Source of the DNA: Clostridiales bacterium
Lineage (GTDB): Bacteria; Bacillota; Clostridia; Lachnospirales; Lachnospiraceae
Assembly: GCA_012839295.1 (NCBI GenBank)
Contig: DUNO01000013.1
Coordinates: forward strand, 62,001-126,000
Direction: 5' to 3'
DNA length: 64,000 bases
The translations under genes were made by a program, and so were the position numbers. How positions within the stretch are numbered: position 1 is the stretch's first letter; the number at the start of each line of letters is the position of its first letter. Under the pieces are notes generated by a model. The model saw only the letters and a list, made by a program, of their open reading frames with translations, was not told the origin of the DNA and made no database searches. Below, piece after piece: positions 8,014 to 17,363 of this stretch.

Positions 8014-10281
8014 ATGATATCGTTTGATGTTTTTGATACTTTAATAACGCGCACTACAGCAATACCCAGTGGGGTCTTTGCTTTAATGCAAGATGAATTA
8101 AGAAAGAACAGTATGTACTTTGATGTACCAGAGTACATAAGGGAGAATTTTGTTGATTTAAGATTAAATTCAGAAGTTTTAGCACGTAAATCATATTGCA
8201 ATGGAGCTTTGGAGGATATAACCTTACACCAAATTTATGATGCTTTGGCTATGACGGGAACATTGGAGGAAGACATTAGGATAAAACTATGTGTATTAGA
8301 AAGAGAAATCGAATACAAATGTTCCATAGGTATAGAGCAAAATATTGATAAAATTAAGGGTTATATTAAACAAGGTGAAAAAGTGGTTTTAATATCAGAT
8401 ATGTACCTTGAGGAAGATACGATACGTAAAATGCTTATAAAAGCAGATCCAATCTTTGAGAAAATAAAGATATATGTATCAAGTGGATATGGAAAGACGA
8501 AAGGCAGTACAAATCTTTTTTGGGCTGTGAAAAACATAGAAAAAGCTGAATTTTCTGAATGGACACACTATGGAGATAATCCTAAGACAGATATTCAATC
8601 AGCGGAGCGTCTAGGAATAAAAGCGCAGTATTTAAAGTTTGAGCCACTTTTAAAATGTGAATTAAAAGCATTAAAATATAATGAAAAAAATACGTTTATC
8701 CAACAGACAATTGGAATCGCCAGAAATACGAGATTATTTTATGGGCTAACAGCGGTAAAGGCAATTGGAAGTACAATAGGAGGGGCGGTTTTATTTCCAT
8801 ATGTATGGTGGATTATTCAAGAATCAATAAAGAAAAAGATAAGCCGTTTATATTTTATTGCAAGAGACGGTTTTATATTAAAAAAAATAGCCGATATTAT
8901 TATTAAAGAATTGGGATATCAGATAAATACGTATTATATATATGGCTCAAGACGAGCATGGAGGATGCCGTCCTTCAATAAATCGAATAGTGATGTGGAA
9001 CTATTACTAAATTGGTCACATCCTAATAATATAAAAACCATTATAGATCTGGCAGATGTATTTCAAATTACTGAATCACAATTAATAAGCTTTTTACCCA
9101 ATCATTATAAAAAAATAAAGTGTTTTACAGCGGCTAATTTTAAAATAATAAAAGAAAATCTGGCTGCAAATAACGAATTCAAGGAGTTTTTGTATAAGAT
9201 CCATGAAAATAAGAGAATGGAGGTCATCAAATATCTTCAACAGGAAATTGATTTTTCAGATGACAATATGGCTTTTGTGGAGTTAGCTGGAAGCGGATAT
9301 ACACAACTTTGTCTTGCTAATATCATATCTGAATTCTATCATTATCCAATTAAAACATTTTATTTTAAAATGGATAGAGTTCATAAGAATGTTAATTGTC
9401 GGTTTTTTGATTTTTTACCAAGTAATTTGTACCTACATGTTATTATTGAAATGCTTTGCAGAGCTCCTCAAAGTCAGACTATAGGTTATAAAGAAATTAA
9501 GAATAAGATGGTACCTATTCTTGGAGAAGAAGAAGGGCGTGCAATAATTCAACATGGAATATATGACTATATAGAAGGGATTGAATGGTTTACACAAGAA
9601 TATGTAAAATTAATTCAATCTACAGATATTAAGCCGTATAAATTGGAGTTATTATTAAAATATATGGATTATATAGCAAAAGAGCCCGATAAAGAAGTTA
9701 TGGAGTTTATTGGTGGAATGCCAAATAGTGTAACTGGTCGCGAAAATAAAGTGATCCAATATGCACCAGCATTGCTGAGGAGAGATATAATCAATATTTT
9801 TTTAAAAAGAACTTATGAATCTATTGAAACATATTATACCGGATCAGCTTTAGATTATTCTGTTTTGCGCTCTAATGATAGAAATAAAAAATTAATAGAA
9901 TTTTGTAAAAAGAACCACGACACATTTATAGGGAAATTTAGTCGTATTAAAAAAATATTAGTAGAAGGCAGATATCAACAAGGATTACAATACCAAATTC
10001 CCTTAGATATGATAGGGAAGAGAATTATTTTGTATGCGGCAGGAAATATCGGACAATCTTATTATCAGCAATTAAAAAGATACAATAAGTGTAAAATTGT
10101 ATTATGGGTAGATAAAAAATATGAGCAATTCCGTGAAATGGGGCTACCGGTATCTAATCCAGAGGAAATAGCCAAATATAAATTTGATAATATAATTATT
10201 GCAGTTGCTGATAAAAAGACGGCGGATAGTATTCGGGAAGAATTGATGAGTAAAGGAATAGATGCTGAGAAAATATTTTAG
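8014..10281 (+). CDS. HAD-superfamily protein with C-terminal Rossmann-like module
   Basis: The 755-aa protein begins with a HAD-superfamily domain: motif I 'FDVFDTLIT' at residues 4-12, motif II in 'VVLISDMYL' near 128, and motif IV 'YGDNPKTD' near 188. Both aspartates of DxxD motif I are present, so phosphatase or phosphotransferase activity is plausible. Residues ~230-640 are a large middle region I do not recognise; it contains 'RLYFIARDGF' and 'FVELAGSGYTQ', patterns seen in large HAD proteins of capsule loci. Residues ~660-755 are the Rossmann-like module shared with the preceding gene. GGAG precedes the ATG, 9 bases after the upstream stop. Confidence 0.75.
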   Translation: MISFDVFDTLITRTTAIPSGVFALMQDELRKNSMYFDVPEYIRENFVDLRLNSEVLARKSYCNGALEDITLHQIYDALAMTGTLEEDIRIKLCVLEREIEYKCSIGIEQNIDKIKGYIKQGEKVVLISDMYLEEDTIRKMLIKADPIFEKIKIYVSSGYGKTKGSTNLFWAVKNIEKAEFSEWTHYGDNPKTDIQSAERLGIKAQYLKFEPLLKCELKALKYNEKNTFIQQTIGIARNTRLFYGLTAVKAIGSTIGGAVLFPYVWWIIQESIKKKISRLYFIARDGFILKKIADIIIKELGYQINTYYIYGSRRAWRMPSFNKSNSDVELLLNWSHPNNIKTIIDLADVFQITESQLISFLPNHYKKIKCFTAANFKIIKENLAANNEFKEFLYKIHENKRMEVIKYLQQEIDFSDDNMAFVELAGSGYTQLCLANIISEFYHYPIKTFYFKMDRVHKNVNCRFFDFLPSNLYLHVIIEMLCRAPQSQTIGYKEIKNKMVPILGEEEGRAIIQHGIYDYIEGIEWFTQEYVKLIQSTDIKPYKLELLLKYMDYIAKEPDKEVMEFIGGMPNSVTGRENKVIQYAPALLRRDIINIFLKRTYESIETYYTGSALDYSVLRSNDRNKKLIEFCKKNHDTFIGKFSRIKKILVEGRYQQGLQYQIPLDMIGKRIILYAAGNIGQSYYQQLKRYNKCKIVLWVDKKYEQFREMGLPVSNPEEIAKYKFDNIIIAVADKKTADSIREELMSKGIDAEKIF

Positions 10282-10306
10282 CTCTAAAATACAAGGAGAA
10301 TTTACA

Positions 10307-11371
10307 ATGGTGGATAAACTTGGCAGAATTCAAGAAATAGTAGAAAAACTGGGAGATGAAGAATCGAAGTGTATATTTAATGCGCGAATCCAATATGCTA
10401 TTAAGAGGGATGAAACAGAATTTTTAAATGATATATTTTCATTATATAAAGAATACAGAATTAATGAATTTGAAAGTTTCATTAGTAATTTAAAAAATGG
10501 TGATAAAAAAAATATAGTTATTTTTGGAGCGGGCTATGACGGAAAGAAGACGTGGGAAATATTAAAACGAAGTAAATATAGGGATAGAGTAATTGCATTT
10601 GCAGATAATAATATTGGTTTAATAGGTAAACAAGTTGATAGTTTAAATGTTTTGTCACCGGATGATTTACTTAATAAGGAGTATATTGTTTTAATAGCTA
10701 CTGCTAAATATGTAAATCAAATTTATGAACAGTTATTGAGATATGACATACCGAGAGAAAGTATATTTTATCCTAGAATGAGAAAAATTTATGCAGAAAA
10801 TGGATGGCAGTATTTTGATACAATTAAGCCAAAGGAAAATGAAGTATTTATAGATGCCGGATGCTATAACGGTTCAACTTCGATTCAATTTAGTAAATGG
10901 TGTCACGAAAATTATGAAATGATATATGCATTTGAACCGGATAAACTATGCAAACAAAGGTGCATTGAAAATTTTAAGAAAAATAATTTGAAAAAAGTTC
11001 AATTTATTGAAAAAGGAACTTATAGTGAAGACGGGATTATAAGTTTTTTAGGTGGAGGAATGAGTTATTCTAAATTAATAGCTGATAAACAAATAGGTAA
11101 TTGCGTAGCTGTCACAAGTATTGATAATGTTCTTAAAGGAAAAAAAGCAACATTTATTAAATTAGATGTTGAAGGAAGTGAATTGGAAACATTAAAAGGT
11201 GCCAAAGAGACTATTATTAAATATAAGCCTCGTTTGGCTATATCTGTATATCACAAGCCAGAAGATATTATTGAACTGCCGTTTTATATATTGGGGCTGG
11301 TAAATGATTATAAGCTATATTTAAGACATTATACAGCATCTGTTAATGAAACAATTTTGTATGCGGAATAG
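10307..11371 (+). CDS. FkbM-family methyltransferase with N-terminal Rossmann-like module
   Basis: The ~354-aa product pairs a Rossmann-like module (residues ~65-165, 'NIVIFGAGYDGKKTW', 'FADNNIG') with a C-terminal FkbM-family SAM-dependent methyltransferase. The methyltransferase shows 'EVFIDAGCYNGSTS' for SAM binding and the family's 'FIKLDVEGSELETLKGA'. FkbM enzymes O-methylate sugars or polyketides, so it probably methylates a glycan residue. The ORF track starts at 10262 inside the upstream gene, but the ATG at 10307 has AAGGAG 8 bases ahead and is the better start. Confidence 0.8.
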   Translation: MVDKLGRIQEIVEKLGDEESKCIFNARIQYAIKRDETEFLNDIFSLYKEYRINEFESFISNLKNGDKKNIVIFGAGYDGKKTWEILKRSKYRDRVIAFADNNIGLIGKQVDSLNVLSPDDLLNKEYIVLIATAKYVNQIYEQLLRYDIPRESIFYPRMRKIYAENGWQYFDTIKPKENEVFIDAGCYNGSTSIQFSKWCHENYEMIYAFEPDKLCKQRCIENFKKNNLKKVQFIEKGTYSEDGIISFLGGGMSYSKLIADKQIGNCVAVTSIDNVLKGKKATFIKLDVEGSELETLKGAKETIIKYKPRLAISVYHKPEDIIELPFYILGLVNDYKLYLRHYTASVNETILYAE

Positions 11372-11428
11372 TTCATTATCAGTAATGACTTTAAAGTTTT
11401 ATTGAAATTTTAAGTGAGGAATTGTAGA

Positions 11429-12613
11429 ATGAAAATCGCTGTTGCAGGTATAGGTTATGTCGGATTGTCAAATGCAGTCCTTTTAGCGCAGAATAATGAG
11501 GTTTATGCTGTTGATATTGATGTCAAAAGAGTTGATATGATAAATAATAAAAAATCTCCGATTGTTGATCCGGATGTTGATGACTTTATAGCCAATAGGG
11601 AATTAAATCTAATCGCAACTACAGATTCAAAAGAAGCATATACCGGGGCTGATTATGTAATCATATCGACGCCTACCAATTACGATCCGGATTTAAACTA
11701 TTTTGATACATCGTCAGTGGAGGCAGTAATTGAATCTGTCATTAAATATGAACCTGAGGCCATAATAGTAATCAAATCGACAGTTCCGGTGGGATATACA
11801 AAAAGCGTGATAGAAAAGTACAATACGAATCATATTATATTCTCACCTGAATTTTTACGGGAAGGACATGCTTTGTATGATAATCTTTATCCATCACGCA
11901 TTGTTGTCGGAGCTCCTGTAGGAGACAAAAAGATGCAGGAAAAAGCGCAGCAGTTTGCGGAACTGTTGAAGCAAGGTGCCTTAATAGAGGATGTTGATAT
12001 TCTATTAACGGATCTAACCGAAGCAGAGGCTATAAAGCTATTTGCGAATACATATCTGGCTTTACGGGTAGCGTTCTTCAATGAATTGGATACATATGCT
12101 GAGATACGAGGATTGAATACAAAACAGATCATTGAAGGGGTGGCTCTTGATCCGCGAATAGGTGCACATTATAATAATCCGTCCTTTGGCTATGGTGGAT
12201 ATTGCCTTCCTAAGGATACAAAGCAGCTGCTGGCAAACTATAAAGATGTTCCCAATAATATAATTGGAGCAATTGTGGAAGCGAATCGAACGCGAAAGGA
12301 TTTCATAGCAGAGAGTATCTTAAAAAAGAATCCTAAAACAGTAGGCATCTATCGCCTAACAATGAAAGTGAATTCCGATAACTTCAGGCAATCCTCTATA
12401 CAAGGGGTTATGAAAAGACTGAAAGCTAAAGGAGTAGAAGTTATCGTGTATGAACCTACTTTGCCTGAGGAGTTTTTTTTAAATTCAAAAGTCATTAAAT
12501 GCCTGAAAGAATTTAAAAAAAAATCTGATTTAATTGTGGCTAACCGTTATGATGAAGAAATAGCTGATGTGATTGATAAGGTATATACAAGGGACTTATA
12601 CTATAGGGATTAG
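11429..12613 (+). CDS. ugd: UDP-glucose 6-dehydrogenase
   Basis: This enzyme oxidises UDP-glucose to UDP-glucuronate with two NAD+, supplying an acidic sugar for surface polysaccharide. At 394 aa it matches the short streptococcal and clostridial type. Seen are the NAD-binding 'GIGYVGLS' at the N-terminus, 'STVPVGYT', '[11 protein letters not shown]', and the catalytic cysteine motif '[14 protein letters not shown]' near residue 259. The ATG at 11429 has GTGAGGA 8 bases upstream and is preferred over the GTG at 11414. It is the only recognisable precursor-synthesis gene in this part of the cluster. Confidence 0.93.
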   Translation: MKIAVAGIGYVGLSNAVLLAQNNEVYAVDIDVKRVDMINNKKSPIVDPDVDDFIANRELNLIATTDSKEAYTGADYVIISTPTNYDPDLNYFDTSSVEAVIESVIKYEPEAIIVIKSTVPVGYTKSVIEKYNTNHIIFSPEFLREGHALYDNLYPSRIVVGAPVGDKKMQEKAQQFAELLKQGALIEDVDILLTDLTEAEAIKLFANTYLALRVAFFNELDTYAEIRGLNTKQIIEGVALDPRIGAHYNNPSFGYGGYCLPKDTKQLLANYKDVPNNIIGAIVEANRTRKDFIAESILKKNPKTVGIYRLTMKVNSDNFRQSSIQGVMKRLKAKGVEVIVYEPTLPEEFFLNSKVIKCLKEFKKKSDLIVANRYDEEIADVIDKVYTRDLYYRD

Positions 12614-12672
12614 TAGATGCCTTGCCTAGAAAATAAGTGAAAAATTAATTAGATTTGGAGATACAGAGAAAA

Positions 12673-13782
12673 ATGAATGATGTTATTGCGATTTATGGTG
12701 CTCAGCTTTTAGCCGGAAGTATCTACGTTGCATTAAAAAGCCTATACAGAACAAAGGTTGAGTGTTTTATTGTCTCGGAATATTCGAGTAATCCAAGCCA
12801 GATTGATAATATTGAAGTATTGACCTTATCAGAATATCTTTTACGGAAAAAATATAATAAAATTCTGATTGCGGTACCAGAAGAACATCATTCTCAAATT
12901 GTTACCGAGCTAAAAAGGCATGGAATCTCAGACTATAGTGTTCTGACATCCCAGATGAGAAATCAAATAATGGAAGAATTTTATGCTTCCCAAGGGAAGT
13001 TTGTTACATTGAGAAAAGCATATGAATTATTCCATAAAGGTCGAGGTAGAGAAAATCAGGGACATCAATCAATACAAGAAAGAGAAAATAATGGTCAAAG
13101 TAATTTTATAACTTTATATATGGCAAGAAGCTCAAAGGATAAAGAATTAGAGAGGGAATATACTCCAGATAAATGGATTGAGCAAGTCCAGGCAGGAGCT
13201 GCTATTGACGGAGGAACTCTTGGGATATTAAGAGACGATTTCGGAATAAATATTTCGGAAAAAAATCGTGTATATTGTGAACTTACAGTATTATATTGGT
13301 TATGGAAGAATAACAAACGTCAATATATGGGATTATGCCATTATCGAAGAATATTTGATATAAATATGCAGGAATGTTTAATGATTCAGGAGTTGGAGCC
13401 GGATGTTATCTTACCATATCCCACGATTCATTTTCCTAATATTCGTTCACAGCATAAGAGATATATATCAGAATTAGAGTGGAAGATATTGCAGGAGGCT
13501 GTGTTGCATATATCCCCAGAAATGACAGAGGTCTGGGAGGAGATTTTAGATAGTCAATATTTTTATAATTACAATATGGTAATTGCAAGATATGAAGTGA
13601 TGAATAACTATTGTTTATGGCTTTTTAAAATATTGGAATATGTTGAGAAATTATGTAAGAGAAATGGAATACCAACCAGCAATCGTTTTGCTGGATATAT
13701 GGGTGAAATACTAACAACCGTATATTTTTTATATAAGAGAAATTTAAATATCCTGCATATAGGGGTAAATATATTGCTGTAA
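12673..13782 (+). CDS. DUF4422 protein with N-terminal Rossmann-like module
   Basis: The ~369-aa product begins with a degenerate Rossmann-like module ('VIAIYGAQLLAGSIY', 'KILIAVPEEHH') in which the glycine loop is altered. Residues ~140-360 match the DUF4422 pattern found in capsular polysaccharide loci: 'ITLYMARSSKD', a conserved 'YCELTVLYWLWKN' and 'YMGLCHYRRIFD'. DUF4422 proteins are thought to be glycosyltransferases, but the reaction is not known to me. A GGAG motif lies 12 bases before the ATG, a long spacing, so translation may be weak. Confidence 0.75.
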   Translation: MNDVIAIYGAQLLAGSIYVALKSLYRTKVECFIVSEYSSNPSQIDNIEVLTLSEYLLRKKYNKILIAVPEEHHSQIVTELKRHGISDYSVLTSQMRNQIMEEFYASQGKFVTLRKAYELFHKGRGRENQGHQSIQERENNGQSNFITLYMARSSKDKELEREYTPDKWIEQVQAGAAIDGGTLGILRDDFGINISEKNRVYCELTVLYWLWKNNKRQYMGLCHYRRIFDINMQECLMIQELEPDVILPYPTIHFPNIRSQHKRYISELEWKILQEAVLHISPEMTEVWEEILDSQYFYNYNMVIARYEVMNNYCLWLFKILEYVEKLCKRNGIPTSNRFAGYMGEILTTVYFLYKRNLNILHIGVNILL

Positions 13783-13810
13783 TAGGCTGTTTATATTAAG
13801 GGGAGAATAA

Positions 13811-14938
13811 ATGAATCGAATAACTCTATGCATGATCGTTAAAAATGAAGAAACTACCCTGGAGTCTTGCCTTTCTGGCATAGCTCCTTTTGTCGATGAA
13901 ATTATCATTATCGACACCGGATCTATAGACAGAACAAAAGAAATCGCCCTCAATTTCACCGACAAAGTATATGACTATGCTTGGGCAAATGATTTCGCGG
14001 CGGCTCGCAACTATTCTATTAGCAAAGCAACGAATGAATACATCTTAGTGTTGGACAGTGATGAGGTAGTCGAGCAGATTAACATAGGCAGCATCAAATT
14101 ATCACTCGAACAACATCCGAAAAAAATAGGGCGCCTTTTGCGCATCAATGAATTCACAAGGGAGGGAATTTCCCATAAATATATCGAAAGGGTAAACCGT
14201 CTATTCTCTAAAAAGCATTATCACTACGAAGGGATTATACACGAGCAGCTTGTCCCTGCCATAGCGACAAAACCTAACGCCACAGAGTATAACACTACAG
14301 AACCAAAATCCGCAAATACCCCACAACACAGTGAAACTGTCCTTAACGAAGATAATACCTATCACATCCCCTTAACCGTCCGCCACTCTGGCTACGAAGG
14401 TGACCTTGCCCAAAGAAAGAAAAAAACCGAACGAAACATCAGTTTACTAAAAAACGCCCTGCAACAGCATCCAAACGACCCTTATCTACTTTACCAACTG
14501 GGCAAAAGCTATTATATGGAAGAGGATTATGCCAATGCCCGTGAGTTTTTCGGACAAGCACTCTACGCAGACTTAGATCCAAGGCTGGAATACGTCCAGG
14601 ACATGGTAGAAAGCTATGGATATTCCCTAATCAATACAGAACAGTATGAAACAGCGCTCCAGCTGCTAAACATTTATGATGAATTCTCCCATTCAGCAGA
14701 TTTTATCTTCTTGATAGCCCTAATACTGATGAACAATGGACGCTTTCAGGAAGCTATACAGGAATTCCAAAAAGCAGCCAAGAAACCGGAATGCAAAATG
14801 GAAGGTGTCAACAGCTATCTGGCGTTCTATAATATTGGAGTAATCTATGAATGCCTCGGAGATCTGGAAAATGCAAAGAAAAGTTATAAGAATTGTAAAA
14901 ATTACGAGGCAGCAGCTATGAGGTTAAGTAAGATATAG
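13811..14938 (+). CDS. GT2 glycosyltransferase with C-terminal TPR repeats
   Basis: Residues 1-95 are a SunS-like GT2 domain: 'LCMIVKNEETTLESCL', 'IIIIDTGSIDRTKE' and 'LVLDSDEV'. Residues ~210-370 hold tetratricopeptide repeats such as 'PYLLYQLGKSYYMEEDYANARE' (shortened here to its core) and 'YNIGVIYECLGDLENAKKSY'. Enzymes of this build often glycosylate proteins or peptides, the TPRs binding the acceptor. A GGGGAGA motif precedes the ATG. The gene uses many more C-ending codons than the AT-rich genes just upstream, which hints at a separate origin. Confidence 0.82.
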   Translation: MNRITLCMIVKNEETTLESCLSGIAPFVDEIIIIDTGSIDRTKEIALNFTDKVYDYAWANDFAAARNYSISKATNEYILVLDSDEVVEQINIGSIKLSLEQHPKKIGRLLRINEFTREGISHKYIERVNRLFSKKHYHYEGIIHEQLVPAIATKPNATEYNTTEPKSANTPQHSETVLNEDNTYHIPLTVRHSGYEGDLAQRKKKTERNISLLKNALQQHPNDPYLLYQLGKSYYMEEDYANAREFFGQALYADLDPRLEYVQDMVESYGYSLINTEQYETALQLLNIYDEFSHSADFIFLIALILMNNGRFQEAIQEFQKAAKKPECKMEGVNSYLAFYNIGVIYECLGDLENAKKSYKNCKNYEAAAMRLSKI

Positions 14939-15117
14939 GTAGATAACATAAGAAATGATACAGAAAAGAAATGGATGAAAGGCACAAAGGGGAAGCTGAT
15001 ATTGAAAATATGATCAAAAACTATTAGGAGATACATAGCAAATATTTACCATAAATCTAAGGTATCTTCAAAATTCTGCCGATAGATAATAAAAGGGCAA
15101 ATTCCGCCCGTAAATAA

Positions 15118-15147
15118 ACCGTACCTAAATAGACCGTACCTAAATAG
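15118..15147 (+). repeat. Two tandem 15-bp direct repeats
   Basis: ACCGTACCTAAATAG occurs twice head to tail just upstream of the secreted-protein gene. A short GGGC/GCCC hairpin lies before it. Whether this is a binding site or slippage is unknown. Confidence 0.75.
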
Positions 15148-15185
15148 ACAACCGTAACGTACAAGAAGGAGTGGAGGAATTACAG

Positions 15186-17240
15186 ATGAAAAAAACATGG
15201 ATGTGGATCATTAGATTCTTTGCCATAATTGGTATTATAGTTACCGGCAGCATTATCCTGCCCCAGCAGACTGCATATGCAGCCAGTGTCCCAGGGCCTG
15301 TCAGTGTAGTATCTGTCGAGTACTATGAGGAGCAAATTGTTGTCTTGAATAACAACAATAAAAAGATCTGCTTCGCTACGGAGACAGACGCAGCAAGGGA
15401 TAATTGGGAAGTGATTGATGCTGACAGTGGCTTTTTCACTACAATTGACATGTCCTGGCTATCGCCTTCTACTGAAAATGTTATAGTTGTGAAAGGCTAT
15501 GAGGATGCAACTGATGCAAAAGCCAGGGTAACCTTTGATGCAAGACCAACTAAGTTTAGCGTCTCCATCAACTATTCGAATTTGGATACCCTGCTGGCTG
15601 CAGACCCTGAGCAGAACATCGCTCCGCTTGTTAATATCATGACCTCAGCTGGTACGGGTAATAACCCGATTGAATTTTCAGACCTGGAATGGAGAAAGGG
15701 AGCTACCGGTCAATGGAAGAAGGCGGATGACCTCACGGTTAATCTGATTGAGAAATATCAGGTAAAAGGTGCCGATCTATACTTCCGTATCCGTGCGGTG
15801 GATGATGTAGTTGATGTTATATATGGTGGCAATAAGGTTGATTTTGATGACAGAAGAATAGATGGTGAGGGTGGGATTGTGTCTTACTTTAAAGAGAATT
15901 CCATAACAGATCTAATTGGCGTTCTTGGAACAAATTATCCCAATGGCACAAAAGGCAGACGTTTCAGCAATGAAGCCAAAGTAAAGGTAGCAAAGAAACC
16001 TCCGGCAACGGGCTATGGAATTGATGGCAGCAGGTTTACTGCAGATATAAAATACGGAAAAGAATACCGCGTAACTCTTGGAACCGGTGAGTCCTCCAAG
16101 TGGGTTCAGGTGATTGACAGGGCAGTAAAGAACATTTCACTTTCCGATATTGTAAAGAGCACCGGAGTTTCAGCTATACCTGATGGCATGATAAGTAGAT
16201 TTCCAGCAATGAAAATTGAAGTAAGAAATTATGCCACCTCAAAGTCTGCTGCCTCCAAGATAACAGAGACCAGCATAAATTTGCAAAGGACAATCGATGA
16301 TGATGATATAAAGGTGTCCTACCTGGGCACCAAGAACCTGGTGCTTGAGATTCCGACTGCAAGCCCGACACTTCCTTATGAATATACAATAACGAAACAA
16401 AAACTGGCTGTGGGTGAGAAAGTAGACCTGGCTAAGGCCGTCTGGAGTCCGGTTACGAAGGGTACTGCAATTAAAATTCCTTCCACTAAGGCAGTTGATG
16501 GTGGAACCTTAGTTGTCAGACAGAAAGAAATAAAAGCGAAAAAAGCTACAGCCTCATCTGCTGCGGTAAGCTATGAACTGGCCTCTACCTATGTTACGAA
16601 AGACATTAAGTATCCTTCTGTCCCGGAGATTGTGGATGCTACTTATACCTTCATTAAGGGGTATACATCGTCGGATATTTCTTTCACGGTTACGCTAAAT
16701 GCGTTAGACAAGGAGCCTTTCGAGAAGGAAGTGAAGTCAATTAAGCTTGGAAACAGGGAAATCCTTTTTGGACAGGTTTATACGGATGCGGCTATAGATA
16801 CAATTGACGTTACCTTAAAGGCAACGGATCTATCCACCCTGGCAAACTGTGTTGCCAAACCGCTTACGATCACCTATAAGAATGGAACCGTTGATAAGAC
16901 CTCCATTAAGCTGACGATCCAGACCCCGTCTCCAGCGTCCTCCCTGGTAGTAACTCATAAGGTGGGAACGAATAAGGGTACTAAGTTTGAGATCGTTACC
17001 CCGAAGGCTGCCGGAAACGAATGGAAGTATGTGATTACGGACGCCCAGATCACTGGCGTAACGAATCAGGATATGATAGCAGATAAGGCAGTGGGAGCAA
17101 CAGTGGTGCCGGTACCAGATGCTATCGTTGATGATATAGAAATCACCACCGGCAAATACCTGACAGTTTTTGAAGTGACCTCCTTCGGTAATATCATGAA
17201 GTACAAGTCAGTTCAAATCGAGGCTAAATATATTAAATAA
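15186..17240 (+). CDS. Large secreted protein of unknown function
   Basis: The 684-aa product starts with a clear Sec signal peptide: a 'MKKTWMW' basic-aromatic start, a hydrophobic core, and a likely cleavage after 'TAYAAS'. The rest is beta-rich with Lys/Asp/Thr-rich strands, no membrane anchor and no sortase motif, so it is probably exported to the cell surface. No family is recognised. The ATG at 15186 is chosen because GGAGG lies 8 bases upstream; the GTG in the ORF track overlaps that motif. It lies between two GT2-TPR glycosyltransferase genes, so it may be their acceptor; that is inference. Confidence 0.75.
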   Translation: MKKTWMWIIRFFAIIGIIVTGSIILPQQTAYAASVPGPVSVVSVEYYEEQIVVLNNNNKKICFATETDAARDNWEVIDADSGFFTTIDMSWLSPSTENVIVVKGYEDATDAKARVTFDARPTKFSVSINYSNLDTLLAADPEQNIAPLVNIMTSAGTGNNPIEFSDLEWRKGATGQWKKADDLTVNLIEKYQVKGADLYFRIRAVDDVVDVIYGGNKVDFDDRRIDGEGGIVSYFKENSITDLIGVLGTNYPNGTKGRRFSNEAKVKVAKKPPATGYGIDGSRFTADIKYGKEYRVTLGTGESSKWVQVIDRAVKNISLSDIVKSTGVSAIPDGMISRFPAMKIEVRNYATSKSAASKITETSINLQRTIDDDDIKVSYLGTKNLVLEIPTASPTLPYEYTITKQKLAVGEKVDLAKAVWSPVTKGTAIKIPSTKAVDGGTLVVRQKEIKAKKATASSAAVSYELASTYVTKDIKYPSVPEIVDATYTFIKGYTSSDISFTVTLNALDKEPFEKEVKSIKLGNREILFGQVYTDAAIDTIDVTLKATDLSTLANCVAKPLTITYKNGTVDKTSIKLTIQTPSPASSLVVTHKVGTNKGTKFEIVTPKAAGNEWKYVITDAQITGVTNQDMIADKAVGATVVPVPDAIVDDIEITTGKYLTVFEVTSFGNIMKYKSVQIEAKYIK

Positions 17241-17256
17241 GTAAATCACAATAGAC

Positions 17257-17334
17257 AGGCTGTTCCTTGCTTTATCCATGTATCAATACCCTTATGGCAG
17301 GTTATATTACAGAGGTAAAGAAAAGGAACAGCCT
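17257..17334. terminator. Inverted repeat between secreted-protein and GT genes
   Basis: AGGCTGTTCCTT and AAGGAACAGCCT are perfect 12-bp arms separated by 54 bases. There is no T-run after it, so it may be a processing or pausing structure rather than an intrinsic terminator. Confidence 0.4.
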
Positions 17335-17363
17335 TAGCATATACCATAAAATGGAGCTTTCCT

